Source: Alphaproteobacteria bacterium UBA6187
Lineage (GTDB): Bacteria; Pseudomonadota; Alphaproteobacteria; Rickettsiales; UBA6187
Length of the DNA stretch: 22,802 nt
Direction: 5' to 3'
NCBI GenBank assembly: GCA_002422795.1
Contig: DITJ01000114.1
Coordinates: 1 to 22,802, forward strand
Part shown: positions 1 to 7,777 of the stretch, piece by piece
Numbering within the stretch: the first letter of the stretch is position 1
How the letters are laid out: every line of letters starts with the position of its first letter
The notes under the pieces: generated by a model
Told to the model about the DNA's origin: nothing
The model's input: the letters and a program-made list of their open reading frames with translations, nothing else
The model's database searches: none
Position numbers and translations under genes: made by a program

Positions 1-672
1 ACTTTTAGTGGGAGTAATTGACTTATTGCTGGAGTTACAGCAGGGAAAGGCTTAGTAAGGCAGGCTCAGTTACGCGGCATAACCACAGACATCACTAAAT
101 TTACAGCAGCATATAATGCTTTTAAATCGCAATATAATGCAGTTCCAGGCGACATTAGAAATGCTTCAAGTTATTGGGGCACAGCATTAGATGGTGATGG
201 CAATGGCTACATTAATACAAGCGCAGAAGGTTTACGCGTCTGGCAACATTTTGCATTAAGCGGACTTATATCAGGCAATTATACAGGAACAGGAGCAAGT
301 ATTGTTTTTGGGGTCAACTCACCAGCAGGGCCATTAACGAATTCTGGTTATCAATTTACAACTCAATATAGTGCAGTTAACGCTATCTATGGAAGAGGAA
401 GAAGTGAGCATGGCATTCGCTTTGGTAACCCTACCGGATTAAATATGAACTTAGGTATAATTTCTACGCAAAATGCATTAGCGATTGATCAAAAATTTGA
501 TGACGGATTGGCATCACGAGGGAATGTAGTTGCTATAAATAATAACTTCAGCGCCCCTTCTGGCACAACCTGCACAACCGGTACTTTCAATCAAGCAGCA
601 GGCAGTAGCAATTACCGAATGACTGTTACTTCTGATTCAGCTTGCGTCATGCAATTCTGGATTGGGAAGTAA
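1..672 (+). pseudogene. Type II/IV pseudopilin-like protein, 5' truncated by the window and apparently frameshifted
   Basis: Reading frame 1 is open from codon 8 to the TAA at 670-672. It encodes a pseudopilin body: a hydrophobic helix end (LIAGVTAGKGLVRQAQ), then the QYNAVPGDIRNASSYWG, DGDGNGYI and LRVWQHFALSGL segments typical of alphaproteobacterial proteins with a prepilin N-terminal cleavage/methylation domain. Such proteins are built into type IV pili or type II secretion pseudopili after cleavage by a prepilin peptidase, and a peptidase gene lies at 13453-14151. Upstream of the TGA at 19-21 the hydrophobic helix continues in frame 2 (LLVGVID), so one base seems to be missing near 19-24. 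The prepilin leader is outside the window. Either the gene is broken or the sequence has an error there. The C-terminal part has a Cys pair that could form a disulfide. The stop directly abuts the stop of the convergent methyltransferase gene. Confidence 0.7.
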
Positions 673-1950
673 TTAGACCCTTCCAAACACTCCCACCTGC
701 TCCAGATGGTGGCTATAATAAAACTGGTCAATGGCGCTTAAGCTTTTTAGTTTATAGCCATTTTCATGCAATATTTTTGCGTCCCGCGTGAATGTTTGGC
801 TGTTGCACGATACCATTATTATTTTTGCTATGCCAGCAAGTGCAAGGGTTGCAACCTGTTTAAGCGCTCCTGTGCGTGGCGGGTTGATGATTGCAGTATC
901 ATATTTACTTAATTCCGCACGGCTAAGTGGCAGTTTGTCAATATCGCGGCAATGTGCACTTATTTTATCCTTAAGATTATTGCTTGCAATGTTAACTTGC
1001 ATTGATTTAATCATTTCCGGCGCTATCTCATAGGCGCTTATATGCCCCGCAATATCAGCCAGTGCAAAGCTATAAACCCCAACACCTGAAAATAAATCCA
1101 GAACTTTAGCGCCCCTATCAACGGCTGGGATTACAGCGTTTAATATCGCCTCCGCCCCTGTCTTGCTAGCCTGGATGAAATATTCCTGCGGGAGGATAAT
1201 TTCCCTTCCGCCTATTTTCAGGAATGGTTTTGTTATGGTAATTACAGGAGTGATTTTATTGCCGCGCTTCCAGGAAAGGCGGATGATTTTATTTGATTTT
1301 GCAAAATTTTGCAGCAAGCCCAAAACTGCCGATTCATTTTTTAATTTGCGGTCATCTTCGCTTTGCAAAGTGATATCAAGGCCGCTATCGGTATTGGTTA
1401 TCATCCAGCCTTCAATGTTTATATCCAGCTTACCACTTAATTCCTTTAGCGGCAGCAAGAGCACTTCAAGCGCAGGCTCTAAGATAAGGCATTTGTTTAT
1501 AGCAATAACATTATGGCTCTGGTGTTCATAAAAACCCAGCTTGCCGCTTTTATCAAAGCGCACAAAAGCCCTTCTGCGCGAAGCTTCCCCAACACTGAAC
1601 CAAGCAACCAAATCAGGCAGCGAAATGCTGCTATACTTTAGGGATTTTGTCAGTAATTCCAGTTTATAATTTTTATATTCTGCTGCACTGATATGCTGCA
1701 AGCCGCAACCACCACAGCTTTTATAATATTGGCACGGCGGGATTATGCGGTTATTTCCAGGTTCCAATATTTCTATAAGATCAGCGTGGATACGGTCTTT
1801 AGTGCTATATTTCACTTCACAGGAGATTTTATCTCCGGCAGTGGTTTTCGGCACAATAAGGCTAAGGCCTTCAAAACTCGTCACGCCATCTCCTTGCGTG
1901 CCGATTCGCTCAATTGTTGCTTCAATTATAGAGCCGGGTTTTATAGACAT
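673..1950 (-). CDS. Class I SAM-dependent RNA (uracil-5-)-methyltransferase, RlmD/RumA/TrmA family
   Basis: Predicted 425-aa enzyme that transfers a methyl group from SAM to C5 of a uridine in 23S rRNA or tRNA. An N-terminal TRAM-like domain (about 1-65) precedes an iron-sulfur cluster site made of C73, C79, C82 (CQYYKSCGGC) and C153. The Rossmann methyltransferase core has the SAM-binding DLFSGVGVYSF motif and the substrate motif NPPRTG. The catalytic cysteine is C382 in VSCN, and E417 near the end matches the family general base. The length is normal and the start is an ATG. The gene converges on the pseudopilin gene with no spacer between the stop codons. The family is secure; which base is modified (RlmD-like or another alphaproteobacterial paralog) cannot be read from the sequence. 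Confidence 0.93.
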   Translation of the reverse strand: MSIKPGSIIEATIERIGTQGDGVTSFEGLSLIVPKTTAGDKISCEVKYSTKDRIHADLIEILEPGNNRIIPPCQYYKSCGGCGLQHISAAEYKNYKLELLTKSLKYSSISLPDLVAWFSVGEASRRRAFVRFDKSGKLGFYEHQSHNVIAINKCLILEPALEVLLLPLKELSGKLDINIEGWMITNTDSGLDITLQSEDDRKLKNESAVLGLLQNFAKSNKIIRLSWKRGNKITPVITITKPFLKIGGREIILPQEYFIQASKTGAEAILNAVIPAVDRGAKVLDLFSGVGVYSFALADIAGHISAYEIAPEMIKSMQVNIASNNLKDKISAHCRDIDKLPLSRAELSKYDTAIINPPRTGALKQVATLALAGIAKIIMVSCNSQTFTRDAKILHENGYKLKSLSAIDQFYYSHHLEQVGVFGRV

Positions 1951-2040
1951 AATTTGCTAGTTTTTCATTAAACCAAAGTTCTTTTATAACCTTACTTATA
2001 AACGTGTCTATGAAAACCTTTTTAAAACCAGCTAATGCCA

Positions 2041-2121
2041 ATTAATCATCTTCACAGTGCGTTGCCATGCTGCGGCGTATCGGTGCGCTACGATCGGTTT
2101 AACTATAGTAAACTGATTAAT
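2041..2121. repeat. Inverted-repeat-bounded GC-rich block upstream of the csbD-like gene
   Basis: The 8-bp arms attaatca (2041-2048) and tgattaat (2114-2121) bracket a block that is clearly more GC-rich than the surrounding AT-rich spacer. The block contains a direct repeat of atcggt. It sits in the 255-bp spacer between the divergent methyltransferase and CsbD-like genes, so it may be an operator, a small-RNA locus or a short dispersed element. No function can be assigned. Confidence 0.3.
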
Positions 2122-2205
2122 TTACGCTGAATCTATATCGTATTTTTATCCTTAATACGCAATAATTACATAAATATTCGCAGCAATTTAATTAAGGAGA
2201 AGTCT

Positions 2206-2415
2206 ATGAATACCGAACGTGCATCAGGAAGATATAACCAATTAAGTGGTGAAATCAAGAAAACCTGGGGCAAACTCACTGATGATGATATTTCACTTTA
2301 TAGAGGTAACGTAGAAAAATTTTACGGAAAAGTTAAAGAGAAATACGGCATCGCCAAAGAAATTGCTGAAGAACGCATGAAGGAAATTGAAAGCTCTATC
2401 AATAAAGCTGCTTAA
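2206..2415 (+). CDS. CsbD family stress-response protein
   Basis: A 69-aa charged, helix-rich protein matching the CsbD family: a Lys/Gly-rich N-terminus, the signature WGKLTDDD (residues 21-28), then GKVKEKYGIAKEIAEE. Family members are small cytoplasmic proteins, many induced by general stress; their molecular role is unknown. A strong ribosome binding site (AAGGAGA) lies 6-7 bases before the ATG and fixes the start. The gene stands alone, divergent from the RNA methyltransferase and convergent with the GrpB-family gene. A 14-bp hairpin lies just downstream. Confidence 0.9.
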   Translation: MNTERASGRYNQLSGEIKKTWGKLTDDDISLYRGNVEKFYGKVKEKYGIAKEIAEERMKEIESSINKAA

Positions 2416-2438
2416 TTAACCAATCATGCTAAAAGGCT

Positions 2439-2476
2439 GCGAAGCTCCCTCTACACCTAGGGAGAGGGAGCTTCGC
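2439..2476. terminator. Strong hairpin between convergent genes (possible bidirectional terminator or palindromic repeat)
   Basis: A perfect 14-bp stem, gcgaagctccctct (2439-2452) with agagggagcttcgc (2463-2476), closes a 10-nt loop. It lies between the CsbD-like stop and the GrpB-family stop. There is no clear T-run on either side, so a classical intrinsic terminator is not assured. The GC-rich palindrome in AT-rich DNA could equally be a dispersed palindromic element. Confidence 0.5.
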
Positions 2477-2484
2477 CCTTCTGG

Positions 2485-3006
2485 CTACGTAATTGAATTA
2501 TTTATTCTAATTATAAAATCAGCCTTTGCATCAGTATATGCTTCCCTGTCGTTTGTATGCTTGCTTGCTAATTTTATTTTTAATTCCGCATATTCGTCAG
2601 CAATCGCTTTATTATTACGCAAGTATTCACAGAATTTCAGGCGCTTTATATAATCTGGGTTATCTTCCTGCACGATATGTACATGATGGGTTCTTTTCTT
2701 GCCATATGGTGGCATTCCTTTAACAAACCACATCCTGCTATCTGCTAAATGGTCTTCAGGCCAATAAATATAATTTATTGATTCCATCAGTGGCAGGTAT
2801 TCTGCTTTAGCCACTTCCAGCGATTTTACAATAACCATAATATCAATGATAGGTTTTGCAGAAATCCCAGGAACAGACGTACTGCCAAAATGCCTTATTT
2901 CAAGCAAATTATCGCTTTTTAATATTTCTGATAAAAGTGATTTTTCTTCTTGGAAAAGATTAGGCCAATTAGGGTTATATGGCTCAATTTCTATTTCATC
3001 GGTCAA
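2485..3006 (-). CDS. GrpB family protein (UPF0157), nucleotidyltransferase-like fold
   Basis: A 173-aa protein with the family hallmarks: YNPNWPNLFQEE near the N-terminus, HFGSTSVPGISAKPIIDI (residues 39-56, the nucleotidyltransferase-like signature), a central THHVHIV, and a helical end with FCEYLRNN and YTDAKADFI. The GrpB family has no agreed function but resembles the minimal nucleotidyltransferase fold. A stop codon lies two codons upstream of the first in-frame start, so the start must be the TTG at 3006; the ribosome binding site is weak (gggg about 12 bases upstream). It ends with TAG next to the 14-bp hairpin. Length is normal for the family. Confidence 0.88.
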   Translation of the reverse strand: MTDEIEIEPYNPNWPNLFQEEKSLLSEILKSDNLLEIRHFGSTSVPGISAKPIIDIMVIVKSLEVAKAEYLPLMESINYIYWPEDHLADSRMWFVKGMPPYGKKRTHHVHIVQEDNPDYIKRLKFCEYLRNNKAIADEYAELKIKLASKHTNDREAYTDAKADFIIRINNSIT

Positions 3007-3060
3007 TCGTTAGAACCCCATGGCAATTGCATTTAGGAGCAAGCTGCATTAATGAAAAAT

Positions 3061-3151
3061 AGTGGCGTGGCAATCCAGGAAATATTACTGTAAATAATAT
3101 AGTTTATTAATATTTGGTCTGGATTGCCACGCCACTTCGTGGCTCGCAATG
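3061..3151. repeat. Palindromic intergenic repeat element
   Basis: A 17-bp perfect inverted repeat, agtggcgtggcaatcca (3061-3077) with tggattgccacgccact (3120-3136), encloses a second complementary pair, aaatatta (3080-3087) with taatattt (3108-3115). The right arm runs into gccacttcgtggctcgcaat and gacg, which includes a small gccac/gtggc hairpin. The motif resembles the 'gtcattgcgag...gcgtggcaatcc' palindromic repeats scattered through Rickettsiales and other genomes. It lies between the GrpB-family gene and lpxI and may also end lpxI transcription. Confidence 0.6.
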
Positions 3152-3193
3152 ACGTACATACGACAAACTATAAACTACCAACAACAAACGCCC

Positions 3194-4042
3194 TTAAACC
3201 CCAACCACAAACAGCCCTAATTTATCAGCCACTGCAACTACTTTATCTTTTTCGATAACCAAGGCGCTGCCAGCCTCAACTGCAATTCCGCGTAAGCCTG
3301 CCTTATGGGCATTTATAACAGTATCAACCCCGATTGTCGGTAAATCTATTCGGGTATCCTGCATAGGCTTTTTCATTTTCACCAGAACACCGCCAGCACC
3401 GTCCATTTTAAGATCTGCACATCTTGCAAGCAGCGCATCAGTGCCCTCAATTGCCTCAACACCAAGCACGGTATTTTGCTGCACCACAACGCCCTGGCCT
3501 ATATCAAGATTACCAATTGCGCGCGCAACTTCCATCCCGAAATGTATATCATCAAGAGAGCTTTTATGTGGCTCAATTTTACCGATTTTGCCGCGTGGCA
3601 TCAGCACTTCTTTAAGAACCTGGTCAACACCCAGTATATCAAATCCTGAACTTTCAAAGAATTTTATTACAGTAACCAGCAGTGAATTATCACCGCTGAT
3701 TTTAGCTGCAGAAATATGGGCAAGTAATTTTAAGCCACCTGCATCCGGCTTCAGCTCGGAAAATTTTGGCCGCTTTAATCCGCCAGCCATTAGAATATGT
3801 TTTATGCCTTCATCACGCAATGCACGTATTGCCTTGCCAACTGCACCAATGTTTAATTTAACATGGGGAACATCTTTAAGGTTTTTTGGCTCCTCGCCAC
3901 CGCCTTGTAAATATATAACGAATATTTTTCGGTTCAGGCTTAGACATGATGTAATAATTTCTTGTGGAAGATTGCCGTTACCTGCAATAAGGCCAATTTT
4001 ATCATTGGCTGAAAATTCATTCCTACTCACTTCTGGCTCCAT
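3194..4042 (-). CDS. lpxI: UDP-2,3-diacylglucosamine pyrophosphatase LpxI
   Basis: LpxI (DUF1009 family) hydrolyses UDP-2,3-diacylglucosamine to lipid X and UMP at the inner membrane face, the fourth step of lipid A synthesis. It replaces LpxH in alphaproteobacteria. The N-terminal part carries IGLIAGNGNLPQEI, followed by AVGKAIRALRDEGIKHILMAGG. The C-terminal catalytic part contains MEVARAIGNLDIGQGVVVQ, AIEGTDALL and the acidic segment MQDTRIDLPTIG. Translation could begin further upstream at 4096, but the ATG at 4042 is preferred because it comes just before the conserved core; this gives 282 aa and a 20-bp overlap with the end of lpxA, typical of a coupled operon. The lpxB gene that often follows is not here. 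Confidence 0.92.
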   Translation of the reverse strand: MEPEVSRNEFSANDKIGLIAGNGNLPQEIITSCLSLNRKIFVIYLQGGGEEPKNLKDVPHVKLNIGAVGKAIRALRDEGIKHILMAGGLKRPKFSELKPDAGGLKLLAHISAAKISGDNSLLVTVIKFFESSGFDILGVDQVLKEVLMPRGKIGKIEPHKSSLDDIHFGMEVARAIGNLDIGQGVVVQQNTVLGVEAIEGTDALLARCADLKMDGAGGVLVKMKKPMQDTRIDLPTIGVDTVINAHKAGLRGIAVEAGSALVIEKDKVVAVADKLGLFVVGV

Positions 4043-4832
4043 TCTTTGGCTGGCAAAGCGCACGGCTTCCCTCTGCCTGCATAAAAGCAAGCACATCCAT
4101 TACCGCATCATTATCCTTAAACATTTTAGCCGCGTCCTGCACACGTTCGGCAAGCGTCCCTTCTTTTGAAAAGAGTATCCTATAGGCATTACGGAGTGCA
4201 TGAATATCATCACGGCCAAAACCACGCCTTTTAAGGCCAACAAGGTTAAGACCGGAAAGTGTGGCGCGCTCACCATTTGCCTGGCCGTATGGGATTACGT
4301 CATTTTCAATACCCGACATACCGCCAATCATTGCATGATGGCCAATGCGCACAAACTGGTGCACAGCAGAAAGCCCGCCGATTATTGCAAAATCACCCAC
4401 CTGCACGTGCCCGGCTATTGTTGCATTATTAGCCATGATAACATTATTGCCAACTATACAATCATGCGCCACATGCGCCGCCATCATGAATAAACAATTA
4501 TCGCCAATTTTTGTTAGCATTCCGCCACCTTCCGTACCGGGATTCATGGTAACATGCTCACGTATCATATTATTCTTGCCAATCTCCAGGCGTGATTTTT
4601 CACCATGGAATTTTAAATCCTGCGGAACATGGCCAATGGATGCAAACGGGAATATTTGTGTATTTTCACCAATGCTGGTGATACCTTCAACTACTACATG
4701 CGAATGGAGCTTAACATTATCGCCAAGTGTTACATGCTCGCCCACAACGCAAAAAGGCCCCACTTGCACGCTGTTGCCAAGCTTTGCGCCTTTATGGATT
4801 ATCGCGGTAGGGTGTATGGTTTCTATGGTCAT
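4023..4832 (-). CDS. lpxA: Acyl-ACP--UDP-N-acetylglucosamine O-acyltransferase LpxA
   Basis: LpxA adds a 3-hydroxyacyl chain from acyl-ACP to the 3-OH of UDP-GlcNAc, the first step of lipid A synthesis. The 269-aa protein shows left-handed beta-helix hexapeptide repeats through about residue 190. It has the catalytic His segment AAHVAHDCIVGNN, the MNPGTEGG segment, AVHQF, and then the helical C-terminal domain (LKRRGFGRDDIHALRNAYRILF). The GG in HAMIGGMSG keeps the glycine that in E. coli LpxA permits long chains, so a long 3-hydroxyacyl donor is inferred. It overlaps lpxI. In related genomes it directly follows fabZ; here about 1.5 kb with a DUF2971 gene intervenes, so it probably needs its own promoter. 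It ends with TAG, followed two codons later by TGA. Confidence 0.97.
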   Translation of the reverse strand: MTIETIHPTAIIHKGAKLGNSVQVGPFCVVGEHVTLGDNVKLHSHVVVEGITSIGENTQIFPFASIGHVPQDLKFHGEKSRLEIGKNNMIREHVTMNPGTEGGGMLTKIGDNCLFMMAAHVAHDCIVGNNVIMANNATIAGHVQVGDFAIIGGLSAVHQFVRIGHHAMIGGMSGIENDVIPYGQANGERATLSGLNLVGLKRRGFGRDDIHALRNAYRILFSKEGTLAERVQDAAKMFKDNDAVMDVLAFMQAEGSRALCQPKNGARSE

Positions 4833-5215
4833 TTAATAAAATTATTAGGATTGTTTGCGCATAGCATAACAATCCTGATTAGAAAAAACAAATCACGCTT
4901 TGTTACGAATTGTTATTTTTAGGTGATGGTTAGTGGTTCCTGGTGACGGGTGATGGGTAATGCAGTATGAAAGACCCTTTGTATTTTGGCAGTTTTCAGG
5001 CAACTTACACCTTATTAATGGTTTTGAGCAGATCATGCTGGATGAATGTAATAATGATGGGGGCTTGGTAGACAAATTAGAACCTCGGTGGATAATAAAT
5101 TTCTAATTTATAGTATCAAGAAGCAATTCTTGCGACCACAAAATCCCCCAGAATCTAATTGAGATATTAACAAGTTAGAACTATGCTGCACTGAATAAAT
5201 TAAGTGTGGTCAGAT
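4833..5215. other. Gene-free spacer between divergent lpxA and the DUF2971 gene, with three small inverted repeats
   Basis: No convincing gene is seen. Three palindromes are present: aggattgtt (4847-4855) with aacaatcct (4868-4876), 15 bp before lpxA; aaattagaa (5074-5082) with ttctaattt (5101-5109); and caagaa (5117-5122) with ttcttg (5127-5132). A low-complexity run of gtgatgg/gggtgatggg-like words spans about 4921-4963. The region must supply the lpxA promoter if lpxA is no longer co-transcribed with fabZ, but no clear -35/-10 pair can be named. Confidence 0.45.
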
Positions 5216-6238
5216 ATGAAAGTCTACAAATACCGTGGCGGAACAAAAGAAGTAATTGAGCGTGACCTTGAAAGTCTCGTTAGTAACTACTTTTGGGCAC
5301 CAACTGCCGACCAATTGAACGACCCGGCAGAGGCGTATGTAAATGAGCTACTCATTAAAACCACATTGCATGGCTTATCCTCTATCTCCGACATCACGGA
5401 GGTAAATGCAGCATTTGATACCGTACTAAGAATGCGCCACACCATAGGCGTTTATTCGCTTAGCCGTACCCCACTAGATGAACTCATGTGGGCATATTAC
5501 GCAAGTAGCCATACAGGATTCTGCATCGAATATGATCTAGAAAGGCTTAAGCTAGAAGCTCGTGCGGGGTGGAGCGTCATAGATGTTAGCTATCAAAAAG
5601 AACCACAAATAATTCAGTTTGAAGACATTTCTACGCATGAAGAAATCAGCCCCATACTGGGTAAAATGATTGGCACGAAATCGCAGCGTTGGTCACACGA
5701 AAAAGAAATCAGGATCATTACTACTAATTCGGGCAAGAACCATTATGCGCCACCAGCTCTCACAGGCATATATTTTGGCTGTCGTTGTACGGATGACTTC
5801 ATAACTCAGGTACGTAAACGGTTGAGCGGCAGGAATATTAGCTACTACAAGGTAGAATGCTCACCTGATTCGTATGCCGTGCGCGCAAAACCTATTGAGT
5901 ATAATAAAGAAGTAGATGGTATACCCGAAACGTACCTAGCTTCCATAAATGAATGTTACATTCCAGAACTACAGCATACTGCTGATAGGCATAAAAAATA
6001 CCACTCTTATCTTGAAAAAGCTGTTGAAATTGTAAGTCGTGACCCCTCATGCGATAAGGTTGAGGCAGTGGATTTTAGCGGCAGTAAAATTGAAAATGGC
6101 AAGCCTGTTATTTATGTGACATACGAAACTAATGTGCCTACGCAATTCGACAAGTGTTTAAATAGATATCTGTCTCTTGATGAGATAGAAAAGGCTATCA
6201 AGGATTTAGAGATAGCAGCCCAATTGGCTTCCTCTTAA
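5216..6238 (+). CDS. DUF2971 domain protein
   Basis: Matches the DUF2971 pattern: KYRGG at the start, FWAPTADQLNDPAEAY (the 'LNDP' motif), the central VYSLSRTPLDELMWAYYASSHTGFCIEYD, QRWSHEKEIRII, and TGIYFGCRC. The domain ends near residue 225. About 110 further residues form a less familiar tail containing a beta-like segment (KPVIYVTYETNVP) and a terminal helix. The function of the family is unknown; members are common in accessory regions. The ATG at 5216 starts just before the conserved core; a GTG at 5204 in the same frame is an alternative, and neither has a good ribosome binding site. It is the only plus-strand gene between fabZ and lpxA, which are normally adjacent, so it was probably inserted there. 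Confidence 0.8.
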   Translation: MKVYKYRGGTKEVIERDLESLVSNYFWAPTADQLNDPAEAYVNELLIKTTLHGLSSISDITEVNAAFDTVLRMRHTIGVYSLSRTPLDELMWAYYASSHTGFCIEYDLERLKLEARAGWSVIDVSYQKEPQIIQFEDISTHEEISPILGKMIGTKSQRWSHEKEIRIITTNSGKNHYAPPALTGIYFGCRCTDDFITQVRKRLSGRNISYYKVECSPDSYAVRAKPIEYNKEVDGIPETYLASINECYIPELQHTADRHKKYHSYLEKAVEIVSRDPSCDKVEAVDFSGSKIENGKPVIYVTYETNVPTQFDKCLNRYLSLDEIEKAIKDLEIAAQLASS

Positions 6239-6307
6239 CGGAATAATTATTAAAATCCGAAACAGTAGCAAGCGCAATCTATCACCTGCCACCCATTCCC
6301 CTTAACC

Positions 6308-6751
6308 TTACTTATCCGCGATCATCGCAGTAACAACAGCTTCAGCAACTTTTACGCCTGCAACTTTTGCTTCGCATTTGAACTTCCACACCGCACCGCG
6401 GTTCTGCTGTTTTTCAACATGGATGTAAAGGCTATCGCCCGGGGTTACCGGTTTTCTGAATTTTGCATCGTCAATTGACATAAAATACACAAGCTTGCCC
6501 TAGGAAGCATCGCCTAGGAATTTTATAGTAAATAAAGCGGATGCCTGCGCCATGGCTTCGATTATAAGCACACCAGGCATTATAGGCTTTCCTGGGAAAT
6601 GGCCGACAAAAAACGGCTCATTTATAGTAACATTCTTTAATGCAACAAGCCCAGTTTCGCTCATTTCCACCACTCTATCTACCAATAGCAGAGGGTAACG
6701 GTGCGGTATCATTGTGATGATTTCTTCAATATTAAGAACTGGATTACTCAT
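6308..6751 (-). pseudogene. fabZ: 3-hydroxyacyl-ACP dehydratase FabZ, interrupted by an in-frame amber codon
   Basis: FabZ dehydrates 3-hydroxyacyl-ACP and sits at the branch point between fatty acid and lipid A synthesis. The first 83 codons encode MIPHRYPLLLVDR, VGHFPGKPIMPGVLIIEAMAQ (catalytic H51 and E65) and the central hot-dog helix. Codon 84 (6502-6500) is TAG. The same frame then continues for 63 codons, GKLVYFMSIDDAKFRKPVTPGD to the end, matching the rest of FabZ without gap or shift. The total of 147 codons is normal. The ATG at 6751 overlaps the lpxD stop by 8 bases and has a GGTGGA-like site. The upstream fragment keeps the catalytic residues but lacks much of the sheet; a GTG at 6490 or ATG at 6481 could restart the second part. 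TAG ends at least five other genes here, so general reassignment is unlikely. Causes may be a nonsense mutation, a sequencing error, or readthrough. Confidence 0.85.
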
Positions 6752-7772
6752 TTGCTCCACCTTTTTTCTCTGTAAGTTTCTTAAGGGCAATAGTTTGTCT
6801 ATGCCATTGTTTCACTGGTACTGCCGGGCTACCGCCTAGAATTGTTTTAGCTGGCACATCATTCATCACGCCACTTTGCGCTGCGATATTCACCAGGCTG
6901 CCGATATTAAGATGGCCTGCAACTCCAACCTGCCCGCCAAGCACCACATAATCACCAAGTTTTGTACTGCCTGCCACGCCAGTTTGCGCAACGATTATAC
7001 AACCTTTGCCAGTTTGTACGTTATGTCCGATTTGCACTAAATTATCAATTTTAGTACCAGCGCCAATTATTGTATCTGGCCCCGCGCCCCTGTCTATGCA
7101 GCTATTTGCTCCGATTTCAACATGGTTTTCAATTATAACGCGCCCTAATTGTGGAACTTTAATATGCACACCCTGGATAGTGGCAAAGCCAAAACCATCC
7201 TGGCCAATACGCACACCGGGGTGAAGCAATACATTATTACCTATTATACAATGAGTAAGCGTAACGCCGTGTAATATGCGGCAATTATTACCAATTTTTA
7301 CGCCGCGTCCAATATAGCTATTCGGTGCTATATAAGTTCCATTACCTATTACCGCGCCCTCTTCAATAGTTACATTGGCGGAAATTTCGCAAGCATCACC
7401 AATTATTGCGGATTTATCAATATACGCAGCCGGAGAAATACCTGGAATTACTGAGCTATCAGGATGAAATGCAGTAGCAATTTTTGCGTATGCCGCATAA
7501 GGATTATCCGAAATAAGCAATGCCATTCCAGCTGGCGCTTTATCCGCATGTTTTTCAGATAATATACATGCTCCGGCCTTGCTGGTTGCAAGGGCAGAGG
7601 CATATTTTACATTACTTAGGAAACTTATATCACCTTCACCCGCCTGCTCTAGGGACGCAACCCCGCTTATAATACGCTCACCAGAATCAGCTCTTAGCTC
7701 GCAAGAACCAATAGAAGCTAGTTTCTGCAAAGACATTGGTTCGGATAAATTAAAGAAAGATTTATCTGCCAT
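6744..7772 (-). CDS. lpxD: UDP-3-O-acylglucosamine N-acyltransferase LpxD
   Basis: LpxD attaches the second 3-hydroxyacyl chain (N-linked) to UDP-3-O-acylglucosamine in lipid A synthesis. The 342-aa length equals the family norm. The N-terminal uridine-binding domain (about 1-105) contains DISFLSNVKYASAL and the ISDNPYAAYAKI segment. The left-handed beta-helix of hexapeptide repeats follows, with HGVTLTHCIIGNNVLLHPG, GQDGFGFA and the catalytic His region LVQIGHNVQTG; it ends with the helical tail WHRQTIALKKL. It lies 5 bp after ompH and overlaps fabZ by 8 bp, consistent with one transcript. Confidence 0.97.
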   Translation of the reverse strand: MADKSFFNLSEPMSLQKLASIGSCELRADSGERIISGVASLEQAGEGDISFLSNVKYASALATSKAGACILSEKHADKAPAGMALLISDNPYAAYAKIATAFHPDSSVIPGISPAAYIDKSAIIGDACEISANVTIEEGAVIGNGTYIAPNSYIGRGVKIGNNCRILHGVTLTHCIIGNNVLLHPGVRIGQDGFGFATIQGVHIKVPQLGRVIIENHVEIGANSCIDRGAGPDTIIGAGTKIDNLVQIGHNVQTGKGCIIVAQTGVAGSTKLGDYVVLGGQVGVAGHLNIGSLVNIAAQSGVMNDVPAKTILGGSPAVPVKQWHRQTIALKKLTEKKGGANE

Positions 7773-7777
7773 CCCAA

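Noticed and set aside
19..21. TGA read as tryptophan in the pseudopilin
   Set aside because: The frame 1 residues before it are not hydrophobic, whereas frame 2 gives the expected helix; TGA also ends the RimB-like gene normally. A frameshift explains it better.
4893..5075. 60-codon minus-strand frame between lpxA and the DUF2971 gene
   Set aside because: No ribosome binding site, no recognisable family, low-complexity region; likely chance.
5160..6260. Integron cassette (attC) around the DUF2971 gene
   Set aside because: GTTAGAA-like and TTAAC-like words occur near both ends, but they do not form a proper attC core pair or hairpin.
6500..6502. Genome-wide reassignment of TAG as a sense codon
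   Set aside because: The GrpB-family gene, lpxA, rseP, the 292-aa gene and ispH end with TAG at family-normal or plausible lengths, so only fabZ is affected.
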